Positions 33,614 through 41,193 of a stretch of DNA of 64,000 nucleotides are shown here, piece after piece. Below the pieces are notes generated by a model. It had not been told where the DNA came from, made no database searches, and saw nothing but the letters and a program-made list of their open reading frames with translations. Where the stretch lies: the NCBI GenBank assembly GCA_900466875.1, contig UBNQ01000035.1, positions 89,939-153,938 of the forward strand, read 5' to 3'. Source of the DNA: Hyphomicrobiales bacterium. GTDB lineage: Bacteria; Pseudomonadota; Alphaproteobacteria; Rhizobiales; Rhizobiaceae. A program made the position numbers and the translations under genes. The number at the start of each line of letters is the position of its first letter. Position 1 is the stretch's first letter.

Positions 33614-34537
33614 TCAGTAGCCGCGACGTCTGTCGACAAGGCCGACCGGATCCAGTCCGGCGCGAAGCCTCTTGATGTTGTCGATCACGGCGCGCGCGGC
33701 CGTATGGGGTTGGGTGATGCTGGCGATATGCGGGGTCAGCAAGATCTTCTCATGCCGCCAGAATGGATGACCGGCGGGAAGCGGTTCGGGGTCGGTCACG
33801 TCGATCACGGCCGAGGAAAACTGGCCGTCATCGAGGGCACTGAGCAATGCATCATGATCGAGTTGCGGGCCGCGCCCGACATGGACGAGGCCGGCGCCTT
33901 TCGGCAGCACGTTAAAGAGGTCGCGGTTCAGAAAGCCGCGTGTCTCGTCGGTCAAGGGAAGCAGGCAGATCAGAATGTCTGTTTCGGAGAGCATCGCCTT
34001 GAGACCGTCAGCGCCGCTGTAACAGTGGACGCCGTCGATGCTGCGCTCCGACCTGTTCCAGCCGGAAAGGGGAAAGCCGAAGGGCTTCAGCCGATCGAGC
34101 ACAGCCTGACCGAGATTGCCCAGCCCCAGGACGCCGACACGTCGATCGGCGGCCTGGGTTTGCGGCAGGACCTTCCATGCTTCGGCCTTCTGCTGCTGCA
34201 GATAGGCAGGCAGGTTGCGGTGAAGGGCAAGCACGCCCAGCACCACATATTCCTGCATCATCCGCGCGATGCCTTCTTCAACCATCCGCACGATCTTTAC
34301 ATGTTCCGGCACCGATGCCGTGCTGAACTGGTCTATGCCGGCGCCGGTGGAAAACAGCACTTCGAGATTGCGGTAACGAGCAAGGTTTTCCGGAACCGTC
34401 CAGGTGATGAGATAACGAACGGCATCAGGATCGACGGTCGAAGGAGCCATGGAATAGGGCAGATCGGGAAGGTCGCGGGCAAAGGCTTCCCTGAAAATCT
34501 GGCCGCGTGCCGCATCGGAATGGAAGAGGAAGGTCAT
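33614..34537 (-). CDS. Glyoxylate/hydroxypyruvate reductase A-like (D-2-hydroxyacid dehydrogenase)
   Basis: NAD(P)-dependent 2-hydroxyacid dehydrogenase of 307 residues. The Rossmann motif VGVLGLGNLGQAVLDRLKPFGF is followed by the catalytic Arg and Glu regions. The catalytic histidine is in EKILLTPHIASITQP. The DRRRGY C-terminus and overall length are typical of GhrA. It would reduce glyoxylate or hydroxypyruvate, or oxidise the corresponding D-hydroxyacid. The start ATG 34537 overlaps the ArgE-like stop as ATGA, so the two are translationally coupled. Confidence 0.87.
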   Translation of the reverse strand: MTFLFHSDAARGQIFREAFARDLPDLPYSMAPSTVDPDAVRYLITWTVPENLARYRNLEVLFSTGAGIDQFSTASVPEHVKIVRMVEEGIARMMQEYVVLGVLALHRNLPAYLQQQKAEAWKVLPQTQAADRRVGVLGLGNLGQAVLDRLKPFGFPLSGWNRSERSIDGVHCYSGADGLKAMLSETDILICLLPLTDETRGFLNRDLFNVLPKGAGLVHVGRGPQLDHDALLSALDDGQFSSAVIDVTDPEPLPAGHPFWRHEKILLTPHIASITQPHTAARAVIDNIKRLRAGLDPVGLVDRRRGY

Positions 34538-35697
34538 TGTTCTGTTCCCATCTCGGGTTCGAGGCGGCATGTCAGGCCGAGCGCTTCGATCATGGCTTGG
34601 CAGGCAGCCAGTTCGCTCGCCTGGATGAATTCATTCGGCCTGTGTGCACGGGCGATATCGCCCGGCCCGCAGATGATCGCGTCGATGCCGGCCTGCTGGT
34701 AGAGACCAGCCTCAGTGCCATAACTGACGGCCGCAAGCGGTTTGATGCCGGTAAGGTGTTCGAGAAGTGCGGCGAGCGGAGACGTCGATGCAAGCAGCAG
34801 GGAAGGGTAGGCGCTGAGCAGTTGCCAGTCGACCTCAAAACCTCGGGCGGCGAGCGCTTCGGCTGCGGCTTTCACTGGAGCAAGCAGAGCCTGCGGTTCG
34901 GCGGACGAAATGGCCCGAGCTTCTATATCAAGCGTGCAGACGTCCGGAATGACATTGACCGCCTGCCCGCCGTGGATGGTGCCAATGGAAATGGAGGAGT
35001 AGGGGGGCTCGAACTCACTTTCAAACGGACCGTTCGTCAACTCCGCTGCAGCAGTCACTGCGGCCTGTAAAACCTCAGTTATCGCATGGATGGCATTCAG
35101 CCCGAGATCGGGACGAGAGGAGTGTCCTGATCGCCCTTTGACCAACACCCTCGCTGCTGCCTTTCCTTTATGCGCGAGGATGGCTCGCATGCCGCTCGGC
35201 TCTCCGATGATTGCGCCAAGGGGTGGCGCACAGAGATCGGGCAATCGGGCAAGCAGATGCGGCACGCCACGGCAGCCAGCCTCCTCGTCATAGGAAAACG
35301 CAAGGTGGATCGGTCGGGCGAAAGGAGCGGCGACAAGTGCGGGGACAGCCGCCAGAGCCGCCGCCAGAAATCCCTTCATGTCGCTGGTCCCGCGACCGTA
35401 GAGATTTTCGCCATCCGCCCGCAGCGTAAACGGATCGCTGCTCCAGCCGGTTTCTGTGGCCGGCACCACATCCATGTGGCCTGACAGAATGTAGCCGGGC
35501 CTGTCTGCGGGGCCGATGGTGGCGAAAAGATTGGCGCGGTCACCCTCGGGGCCGGCGAAGACATACGCATTGATGCCGAAGGACGATAGATAGCTCGATA
35601 TCCAGTCAATGACATCGCCGTTGGGCGTGCCGACAACGGAGGGAAACCCAACCAGCTTTTCCAGGATGTCGTTTGTGCGCATCGATCTCGCCGTCAT
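34534..35697 (-). CDS. M20 peptidase-family deacylase, acetylornithine deacetylase-like (ArgE)
   Basis: Metal-dependent amidohydrolase/deacylase of 387 residues in the M20 family. The first metal histidine and catalytic aspartate are in SGHMDVVPA, the bridging aspartate in GRGTSDMKGF, and the Glu pair in DEEAGCRGVP. Dimerisation-domain and C-terminal histidine regions are present. It probably removes an N-acetyl or N-acyl group from an amino acid; housekeeping arginine biosynthesis is less likely in this catabolic setting. ATG 35697 has a weak ribosome-binding site, and ATG 35682 is an alternative. A hairpin dyad (35711-35728) lies just upstream. It is first of the ArgE-GhrA-cupin operon. Confidence 0.87.
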   Translation of the reverse strand: MTARSMRTNDILEKLVGFPSVVGTPNGDVIDWISSYLSSFGINAYVFAGPEGDRANLFATIGPADRPGYILSGHMDVVPATETGWSSDPFTLRADGENLYGRGTSDMKGFLAAALAAVPALVAAPFARPIHLAFSYDEEAGCRGVPHLLARLPDLCAPPLGAIIGEPSGMRAILAHKGKAAARVLVKGRSGHSSRPDLGLNAIHAITEVLQAAVTAAAELTNGPFESEFEPPYSSISIGTIHGGQAVNVIPDVCTLDIEARAISSAEPQALLAPVKAAAEALAARGFEVDWQLLSAYPSLLLASTSPLAALLEHLTGIKPLAAVSYGTEAGLYQQAGIDAIICGPGDIARAHRPNEFIQASELAACQAMIEALGLTCRLEPEMGTEQ

Positions 35698-35710
35698 ACC
35701 CAGTTGTTAC

Positions 35711-35728
35711 ATGCCGTAGAGACGGCAT
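35711..35728. promoter_or_regulatory. Inverted repeat in the ArgE leader (ATGCCGT-AGAG-ACGGCAT)
   Basis: Perfect 7-base arms around a 4-base centre, starting 14 bases upstream of the deacylase start codon. It could be a repressor operator or an RNA hairpin close to the ribosome-binding site. The remaining divergent region to the GNAT gene (226 bp in all) shows nothing else distinct. Confidence 0.45.
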
Positions 35729-35923
35729 CTCCCCGCTTTATGGAGATCAAGGTTAGTTGTCGGGAAAAGGAATGGCTGCCGAAAGTCGGCGTCATACGGT
35801 GCAATCTTGTGCCGAAACTCATCTTCGCAGTGAAATGTTTCGCCGGGTGCGGGCTAGCATAATCGCCGGGAGCAAAGGTTTTGATTGGCCTTTGGGAAGA
35901 GTCCTGTCGTGGCTGGGTGAAGG

Positions 35924-36823
35924 ATGCATACGAAGATACCACAGACATTGCATGTCGATGCATTCGAGATGCGCACTACCGACATTGCAGATGTCGAGCT
36001 TTCACAGCTTCAGGCACTGTCGATTTCCGTCGGATGGCCGCATCGGGCCCTTGACTGGCAGCATGCACGCGATGTCGGCCACGGCTTTGTCGCGTTGGAC
36101 GAAATCGGCCGGATATCCGCTTCCACGATGTGGTTTCCTCACGGAGAGCAATTTGCCACGTTCGGCATGCTGATTACATCGCCTCGACTGCAGGCGAATG
36201 GAGCGGCGAGATGGTTGATGGAGCGTGTGCTGGCGGAATGCCCGGGCCGGCATATCCGCCTCAATTCGACCCGGGCAGCGCGACGTCTCTACACCTCGTT
36301 CGGTTTTCGTCCGCAGCGGACGGTGTTTCAATGTCAGGGCGAAGCAGTAACGCCCCCCGTTACACCCTCGCTAGCCGATGGCGTGGCGATCAAACGCCTG
36401 GATCGCAGCGATATCGAGGCGATGATCGCGCTGGACGTCCCTGCTTTCGGCGCAGAAAGGCGTTTCCATCTGCTTCGCCTATTCGAGAGCTCCATCTGTT
36501 ACGGGCTCTACGATGATGACCGCCTGCTAGCCTATTCGATGAGACGGCGGTTCGGACGAGGACATGTGATCGGTCCCGTCGTCGCGTCCTGCGACGCTGA
36601 CGCCATTGCGGTGACGCATCCCCATATCGTTGCGCATGTCGGCAACTTCCTGCGGATCGACCTTCGCTTCGAGGCCGGGGACTTCGCCAATTTCGTTCAG
36701 CAGTCCGGCATGTCGGTCTATGACACGGTCAAGACGATGGTGACGTCGGAGGCTGCGAGTTATGGCGAAAGTGATGGCGGAAAGCCAATTGTTTACGGTC
36801 TTGCTTCGCAATCCTTTGGCTGA
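35924..36823 (+). CDS. Double-GNAT N-acetyltransferase, paralogue of the 25879-26718 protein
   Basis: Protein of 299 residues with two GNAT-like halves and clear paralogy to the 279-residue protein at 25879-26718. Both share WPHR-x2-DW near the start, LY-x3-GFR midway, FGRG-x-VIGPVVAS in the second half, and a similar C-terminal FxLA/YGLAS ending. The acetyl-CoA loop of the first half is degenerate (QANGAARWLM), so catalytic activity may be reduced or altered. The start at 35924 is the longest option; ATG 35969 is an alternative. It is divergent from the ArgE-like deacylase, a pairing that suggests acetylation and deacetylation of the same class of amines. Confidence 0.8.
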   Translation: MHTKIPQTLHVDAFEMRTTDIADVELSQLQALSISVGWPHRALDWQHARDVGHGFVALDEIGRISASTMWFPHGEQFATFGMLITSPRLQANGAARWLMERVLAECPGRHIRLNSTRAARRLYTSFGFRPQRTVFQCQGEAVTPPVTPSLADGVAIKRLDRSDIEAMIALDVPAFGAERRFHLLRLFESSICYGLYDDDRLLAYSMRRRFGRGHVIGPVVASCDADAIAVTHPHIVAHVGNFLRIDLRFEAGDFANFVQQSGMSVYDTVKTMVTSEAASYGESDGGKPIVYGLASQSFG

Positions 36824-36833
36824 ATATACGCTT

Positions 36834-38153
36834 TCAGCGCTGGTCCCAGCGATCGCGCATCTCGTAGAACAGGACGGCGAGCGGCAGGAACCAGGGCTTG
36901 CCGTAATAGAGCGGACGGCTGCGGAACGGCAGGTCCTCATAGACGCTATGCTGGCGCTCGATGCCCAGCATACGCTCGGCGATCGCATGGCCGAACCAAC
37001 TGGCGCGGGCAATGCCGGTACCATTGTAACCGCATGCGTAGTAAACGCCTTCGTGCTGGCCGAGATGCGGCAGCTTGTCGAAGGTGAAACCAGTCTGGCC
37101 ATGCCAGTAGTGCGAGATCCGCGTCCCGGTCAGCTCCGGAAAAACCTGCAGCATCTGCTTGCGCAGATGGGCGGCGTTCGCCGCGGCCACGTTTTCGCCC
37201 GTTACCTTGAGCACCCGACCGCCGAAAAGGATTCGCGTTCCATCGGGTGACGGCCGGTAATAGGTGACGACACGCTGGCTTCCGGCCAGCATGCGGCGTT
37301 TCGGTATCAGGCGATCCATGACGGCGGCCGGCAGTGTTTCGGTTGCAATGATCGCACTGCGGATCGGAATGATGCGGCGCTGCAGAAAAGGATAGAGCGA
37401 GCCGGTATAGCCGTTGGTGGCGAGAAGCACCTGCTTTGCCTCGATCTTCTGATGGCCCACCGATACCCGAAAACCCGCCGCTTGCCGTTCCAGTGCAGTC
37501 ACGCGCACGCCACCGAACACTTTTGCGCCCGCGCGCTCGGCAGCTTGTGCCAAGCCTGCGACGTATCGTGCCGGATGCAACCCGGCATATCCCGGTATGG
37601 CAAGGCCTCCGTGGTAGAAGTCGGTGCCGATCTCTCCATGTTGCTCCGCGCGCGGTACGAGGTAGGCATCACAGGGCATGACCTTGCGGATACGGTCGAG
37701 TTGCGCGCCCATGGCATCGTAGGCGCGCGGCGTCACGGCACCGCGGAAATAACCGACCACGGAAAGGTTACAGTCGATTTTTTCCCGGTCGACGACATCC
37801 TTTACATGCTGCAGCGCGTGAAAGCTTTCGTTGACGATCGCCAAGGCTTTTTCCGGGCCATAGCCCATAGCCGCATCGAATGTCGCCCAGCCTGGACCCA
37901 GCATGCCGCCATTTCTTGAAGAGGCGCCCCAGCCGGGCGCTTCTGCATCCAGCAAGGTGACCTGGCGCCCCGCCTTGGCAAGCGTCAACGCCGCATTAAG
38001 GCCGGTAAAGCCACCGCCGACAATGAGCACATCGTTGCGGATAGGCAGATCCGTATCCGCGCTCACCGTTGGTTTCGCCGCCTCCCACCAATAGGGTTCG
38101 TTGACGGCGTCATCGGTGAAAAAACGGCCCTTCAGTGTCACCATGCTGGTCAT
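36834..38153 (-). CDS. DAO-family FAD-dependent oxidoreductase (PuuB/OrdL-like)
   Basis: Flavoprotein of 439 residues with Rossmann motif VLIVGGGFTGLNAALTLAKAG near residues 43-62, then GWGASSRNGGMLGPG, and a C-terminal ACGYNGTGIARASWFG contact. It belongs to the same DAO group as the 27752-29026 protein. Its ATG overlaps the stop of the ABC ATPase gene (ATGA), so uptake and oxidation are translationally coupled; the importer probably carries its substrate, an amino acid or amine. It is the last gene of the 40299-36834 operon and converges with the double-GNAT gene at a 10-base gap. Confidence 0.87.
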   Translation of the reverse strand: MTSMVTLKGRFFTDDAVNEPYWWEAAKPTVSADTDLPIRNDVLIVGGGFTGLNAALTLAKAGRQVTLLDAEAPGWGASSRNGGMLGPGWATFDAAMGYGPEKALAIVNESFHALQHVKDVVDREKIDCNLSVVGYFRGAVTPRAYDAMGAQLDRIRKVMPCDAYLVPRAEQHGEIGTDFYHGGLAIPGYAGLHPARYVAGLAQAAERAGAKVFGGVRVTALERQAAGFRVSVGHQKIEAKQVLLATNGYTGSLYPFLQRRIIPIRSAIIATETLPAAVMDRLIPKRRMLAGSQRVVTYYRPSPDGTRILFGGRVLKVTGENVAAANAAHLRKQMLQVFPELTGTRISHYWHGQTGFTFDKLPHLGQHEGVYYACGYNGTGIARASWFGHAIAERMLGIERQHSVYEDLPFRSRPLYYGKPWFLPLAVLFYEMRDRWDQR

Positions 38154-38884
38154 GCCTCCAGAACACGCCTCAGGAAATCCTGCGTGCGCGGGTTTTGCGG
38201 CCGGCTCAACACTTCTTCGGGTGGTCCCTGTTCGACCAGGACACCGCCATCGAGAAAGAGCACGCGATCGGCAACCTCGCGCGCGAACCCCATCTCATGG
38301 GTGACGACGACCATGGTCATGCCTTCCGCTGCCAGCGACCGCATGACGGAAAGAACTTCGCCGACGAGTTCCGGATCGAGCGCCGAGGTCGGTTCGTCGA
38401 ATAGGATGGCATCCGGCTGCATGCCGAGCGCCCTGGCTATGGCGACACGCTGCTGCTGGCCACCCGATAGTTGCGGCGGATAGCTGTCCGCCTTGGCGGC
38501 AAGCCCGACGCGCGTCAGCAATTCGCGCGCATGTTCCAACGCTTTTTCGCGAGGTTCCTTCTTAACGTAGATCGGCCCTTCCGCGACATTCTCAAGCGCC
38601 GTCATATGGGGGAAAAGGTTGAAGCGCTGAAACACCATGGCCACGCGGGTGCGGATGCGCCTGATGGTCCTGCTTGCGGTGTCGACGCGGTCGCCATGCA
38701 CCCTGATTTCGCCGCCCTGATAAGTCTCGAGGCCGTTGATGCAGCGAAGCAAGGTCGATTTTCCCGAGCCCGAAGGGCCTATGATGCAAACGACCTCACC
38801 CTTTTTGACCGAAAAGGAGATGTCGTGAATGACTTCGATCGTGCCGAAACTCTTTCGGATGTTCTTCAGTTCGATGATGCTCAT
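38150..38884 (-). CDS. Polar amino acid ABC transporter ATP-binding protein (GlnQ/HisP-type)
   Basis: ATPase subunit of 244 residues, the standard length. Walker A GPSGSGKST is at residues 36-44, the Q-loop region FQRFNLFPHMTALENV follows, and the signature is LSGGQQQRVAIARAL. Walker B is ILFDEPTSALDPELVGEVL, with the switch histidine in VTHEMGFAREVADR. It is the energy subunit for the adjacent permease and binding protein. It overlaps the upstream permease (ATGA) and the downstream flavoprotein (ATGA). Confidence 0.93.
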   Translation of the reverse strand: MSIIELKNIRKSFGTIEVIHDISFSVKKGEVVCIIGPSGSGKSTLLRCINGLETYQGGEIRVHGDRVDTASRTIRRIRTRVAMVFQRFNLFPHMTALENVAEGPIYVKKEPREKALEHARELLTRVGLAAKADSYPPQLSGGQQQRVAIARALGMQPDAILFDEPTSALDPELVGEVLSVMRSLAAEGMTMVVVTHEMGFAREVADRVLFLDGGVLVEQGPPEEVLSRPQNPRTQDFLRRVLEA

Positions 38885-39537
38885 CGCGATTTCCCCAGAC
38901 GTCGTTCAAGCCAGGAATTGAAAGCCGTCAGCGGCAGGCTCATGGCAAGATAGATGAGTGCGACAAGCGTGAAGATGATGGTGTTCTCGAAGGTGGAGGA
39001 CGCGAGCAGTTTTCCCTGCAGCGAGAGCTCCGCCACCGTGATCGTGGACGCAAGTGACGAATCCTTCAGCAGCATGATCATGGTGCTGCCATAGGGCGGC
39101 AGCGCTACGCGGATCGCTTGGGGCAGGATGATGCGGCGCATCAGCATCCCCCAGCCCATGCCTATCGAAAGTGCGGCTTCCGTCTGCCCCCGATCGATCG
39201 CTTCGATGCCGGAGCGGAAAACCTCCGCCATGTAGGGCGAATAGGCGATACCGAGCCCGATTATGGCAGCCTGAACGGCGGTCAGCGACAAGCCGAGATC
39301 CGGCATGACGAAGTAGATATAGAACAGGATCACCATGCCGGGGATGCCGCGCACGATGATGATGATGGTGCTGGCAGTCCAGGCAAGCGGCGCTATGCCG
39401 CTTACCCTCATCGAAGCCCAGACCAGACCGAGCACCGTCGCAAGGACGAATGCTCCAATGGTCACGAGCAAGGTCAGATAGACGCCCTGCATCAGGATCG
39501 GCAGATAGCCGGGCGCCTGCTCGAAGAACTGAGACAT
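38881..39537 (-). CDS. Polar amino acid ABC transporter permease (HisM/GlnP-type)
   Basis: Membrane permease of 218 residues with about five hydrophobic segments. The conserved amino acid permease loop is AALSIGMGWGMLMRRIILPQAIRVALPP near residues 125-152. Only one permease gene is present, so the transporter is expected to use a homodimer, unlike HisQM pairs. Its stop overlaps the ATPase start, and it begins 18 bases after the binding-protein gene. Confidence 0.92.
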   Translation of the reverse strand: MSQFFEQAPGYLPILMQGVYLTLLVTIGAFVLATVLGLVWASMRVSGIAPLAWTASTIIIIVRGIPGMVILFYIYFVMPDLGLSLTAVQAAIIGLGIAYSPYMAEVFRSGIEAIDRGQTEAALSIGMGWGMLMRRIILPQAIRVALPPYGSTMIMLLKDSSLASTITVAELSLQGKLLASSTFENTIIFTLVALIYLAMSLPLTAFNSWLERRLGKSR

Positions 39538-39555
39538 GATTTTCGTCGCCGGATC

Positions 39556-40299
39556 TTAGAGGCCCCACTTCTTCTTGATCGCGTCGAAGCGGCCGTCCTT
39601 CTTCATATTGGCAAGACCTGCGTTGATCTTTTCCAGAAGCTCGGCATTGCCCTTGGTGACGGCGATATTGATCGGACCGACGACGGCGGGCTTGTAGGAT
39701 TGAACGAGGCGAAGACCGGGAAAACGTCCCTGGGCGATGTTGTAAGCGAGGATGGGGTAGTCACCGACGCCCCCGTCCAGGCGGCCATTGGTGACGTCGC
39801 GCAGGATATCCGGCAGGGATTCGTAGGCGCTCACCTCGGACGGCGCACCGGAAGACTTCATGTAATCGATATAGCGGGTTCCAACCTGAGCGCCGAGTTT
39901 CTTGCCCTTGAGATCCTCGACACCAGTGTAGTCGGTGGTGTCCTTGTCAGAAACAACCAGACCTTCGCCATAGGCATAGACGTCCTGGCTGAAGTCGACG
40001 ATCTTGGCACGCTCCGGCGAGCCGTACATGGCCGCGGAAATGATATCGATCTTTCCGGAGGTCAGGGAGGCAATCAGCGCCGAGAACTGCATCGGCTGGA
40101 TTTCGATTTTGAACCCGCCGTCCTTGGCGATCTCCTCGATGACATCGACCATCACTCCCTGGATGGTATTCGTTTTCGCCTCCAGAAACGTGAATGGAGT
40201 ACCTGTCGGAGTGGACCCGACCTTATAGACCGTCTGCGCCTGTGCTGCGTGAGCGGCGATCGAGAGAGATATGGCGACCAAAGTTCTCTTGAACCACAT
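39556..40299 (-). CDS. Amino acid ABC transporter substrate-binding protein (family 3)
   Basis: Periplasmic binding protein of 247 residues, SBP_bac_3 type. A classical Sec signal occupies residues 1-22 with an AQA-type cleavage site (SIAAHAAQAQ). Ligand-pocket segments are FTFLEAKTNTIQGVMVDVIEE and SGKIDIISAAMYGSPERAK. The frame opens at 40443, but ATG 40299 with AAGGGAACAGG upstream gives the normal signal peptide. A 9-bp hairpin dyad lies about 53-77 bases before the start codon. It heads the importer-flavoprotein operon. Confidence 0.9.
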   Translation of the reverse strand: MWFKRTLVAISLSIAAHAAQAQTVYKVGSTPTGTPFTFLEAKTNTIQGVMVDVIEEIAKDGGFKIEIQPMQFSALIASLTSGKIDIISAAMYGSPERAKIVDFSQDVYAYGEGLVVSDKDTTDYTGVEDLKGKKLGAQVGTRYIDYMKSSGAPSEVSAYESLPDILRDVTNGRLDGGVGDYPILAYNIAQGRFPGLRLVQSYKPAVVGPINIAVTKGNAELLEKINAGLANMKKDGRFDAIKKKWGL

Positions 40300-40746
40300 T
40301 ATACCTGTTCCCTTGTTATATTTTTGAAAGAAATTCACGACGAGCGTTCTTCCGAGAAATGCTTGGAATTTCTCGGGAATTTTACAAAAGATGCAGAATT
40401 TTATAGCCCAGTGCAGAGCTATTGAAATCGACCGGCGGGACACAGTGTCTCATCTGGCCATCGCACGATGTTTCGAATGGCGAATATTACGCAGCAGATA
40501 ATGCTGAATCACCAGCTCATTCGAAATCCGTTGACATGCAGGGATCTGAAGGGCAGGTGCGTGCGGAGCGGCCTGTGATGCCGACCGCCACCTTCTATTC
40601 CCGAGCGTCGCCGGCGAAAGGCCTGCCTATGCATCTAATATAGTCGATTGCCGGGTACCGTCCGATTGAAGCTTTGGCGAGCGTCCTGTATCGATCTCTC
40701 TCCTGAGATAACTTTGCGGCGGCCTCTCGGCCGATTTGGGCTTTCT
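40300..40746. promoter_or_regulatory. Divergent intergenic region with a 25-bp hairpin dyad (40352-40376)
   Basis: A 447-bp AT-richer stretch between the amino acid binding-protein gene (minus) and the Rrf2 gene (plus), with no convincing ORF. It contains perfect 9-base arms CCGAGAAAT (40352-40360) and ATTTCTCGG (40368-40376) around a 7-base centre, about 53 bases upstream of the binding-protein start. That is a candidate operator or leader hairpin. A TTGACA at about 40532-40537 is not followed by a clear -10 box. Nothing else stands out. Confidence 0.5.
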
Positions 40747-41193
40747 ATGCTGACGAAAAAAGGAAAGTACGGGCTGAAGGCGCTGGTGCATCTGGCGCAG
40801 CTCGAACCGGGCAGAACCGCCTTCGTGAGCGACATCGCCGAGCAGAACAACATCTCCAAGAAATTCCTTGATGCCATTCTGCTGGAACTGCGCAAAGGCG
40901 GCATTCTGCGTTCCAAAAAAGGTCCAGGCGGAGGTTACGCCCTGTCGAAACCGGCGTCGGAGATTTCCATAGGTCAGGCTGTTCGCATTCTCGATGGACC
41001 ACTTGCCCCAATCAGATGCGCCAGCAAGACGGCCTTTGAAGCCTGCGACGACTGTCGTGATCCGGAAGACTGTCAGGTCAGGCATTCCATGGCGGAAGTC
41101 AGGGATGCCATTTCCGCGGTTCTCGACAATATGACGCTGGAGCAGATGGTGGCCAAGCGCTCCACATCTTCGATCGAAGAACAGAGACTCTGA
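40747..41193 (+). CDS. Rrf2-family transcriptional regulator with four C-terminal cysteines
   Basis: Regulator of 148 residues with a winged helix-turn-helix of the Rrf2 type (residues 1-75: AEQNNISKKFLDAILLELR, then a GGYAL wing). Cysteines are at 91, 100, 103 and 109, near the 91/99/105 triad of RirA and the 92/98/104 triad of IscR, so an Fe-S cluster or redox sensor is possible; the spacing fits neither exactly. Rrf2 proteins next to sulfur genes (as CymR) control sulfur assimilation, and the whole block behind it is sulfur scavenging. The start is the family MLTKKGKYGLKAL. Its TGA directly abuts the stop of the convergent SfnB-like gene. Confidence 0.85.
   Translation: MLTKKGKYGLKALVHLAQLEPGRTAFVSDIAEQNNISKKFLDAILLELRKGGILRSKKGPGGGYALSKPASEISIGQAVRILDGPLAPIRCASKTAFEACDDCRDPEDCQVRHSMAEVRDAISAVLDNMTLEQMVAKRSTSSIEEQRL

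Noticed and set aside
39118..40425. 435-codon plus-strand frame across the amino acid transporter genes
   Set aside because: Runs antisense through two recognisable transporter genes, so it is a composition artefact.
40530..40560. TTGACA as the -35 box of an Rrf2 promoter
   Set aside because: No convincing -10 hexamer lies 16-18 bases downstream, and the distance to the gene is about 200 bases.
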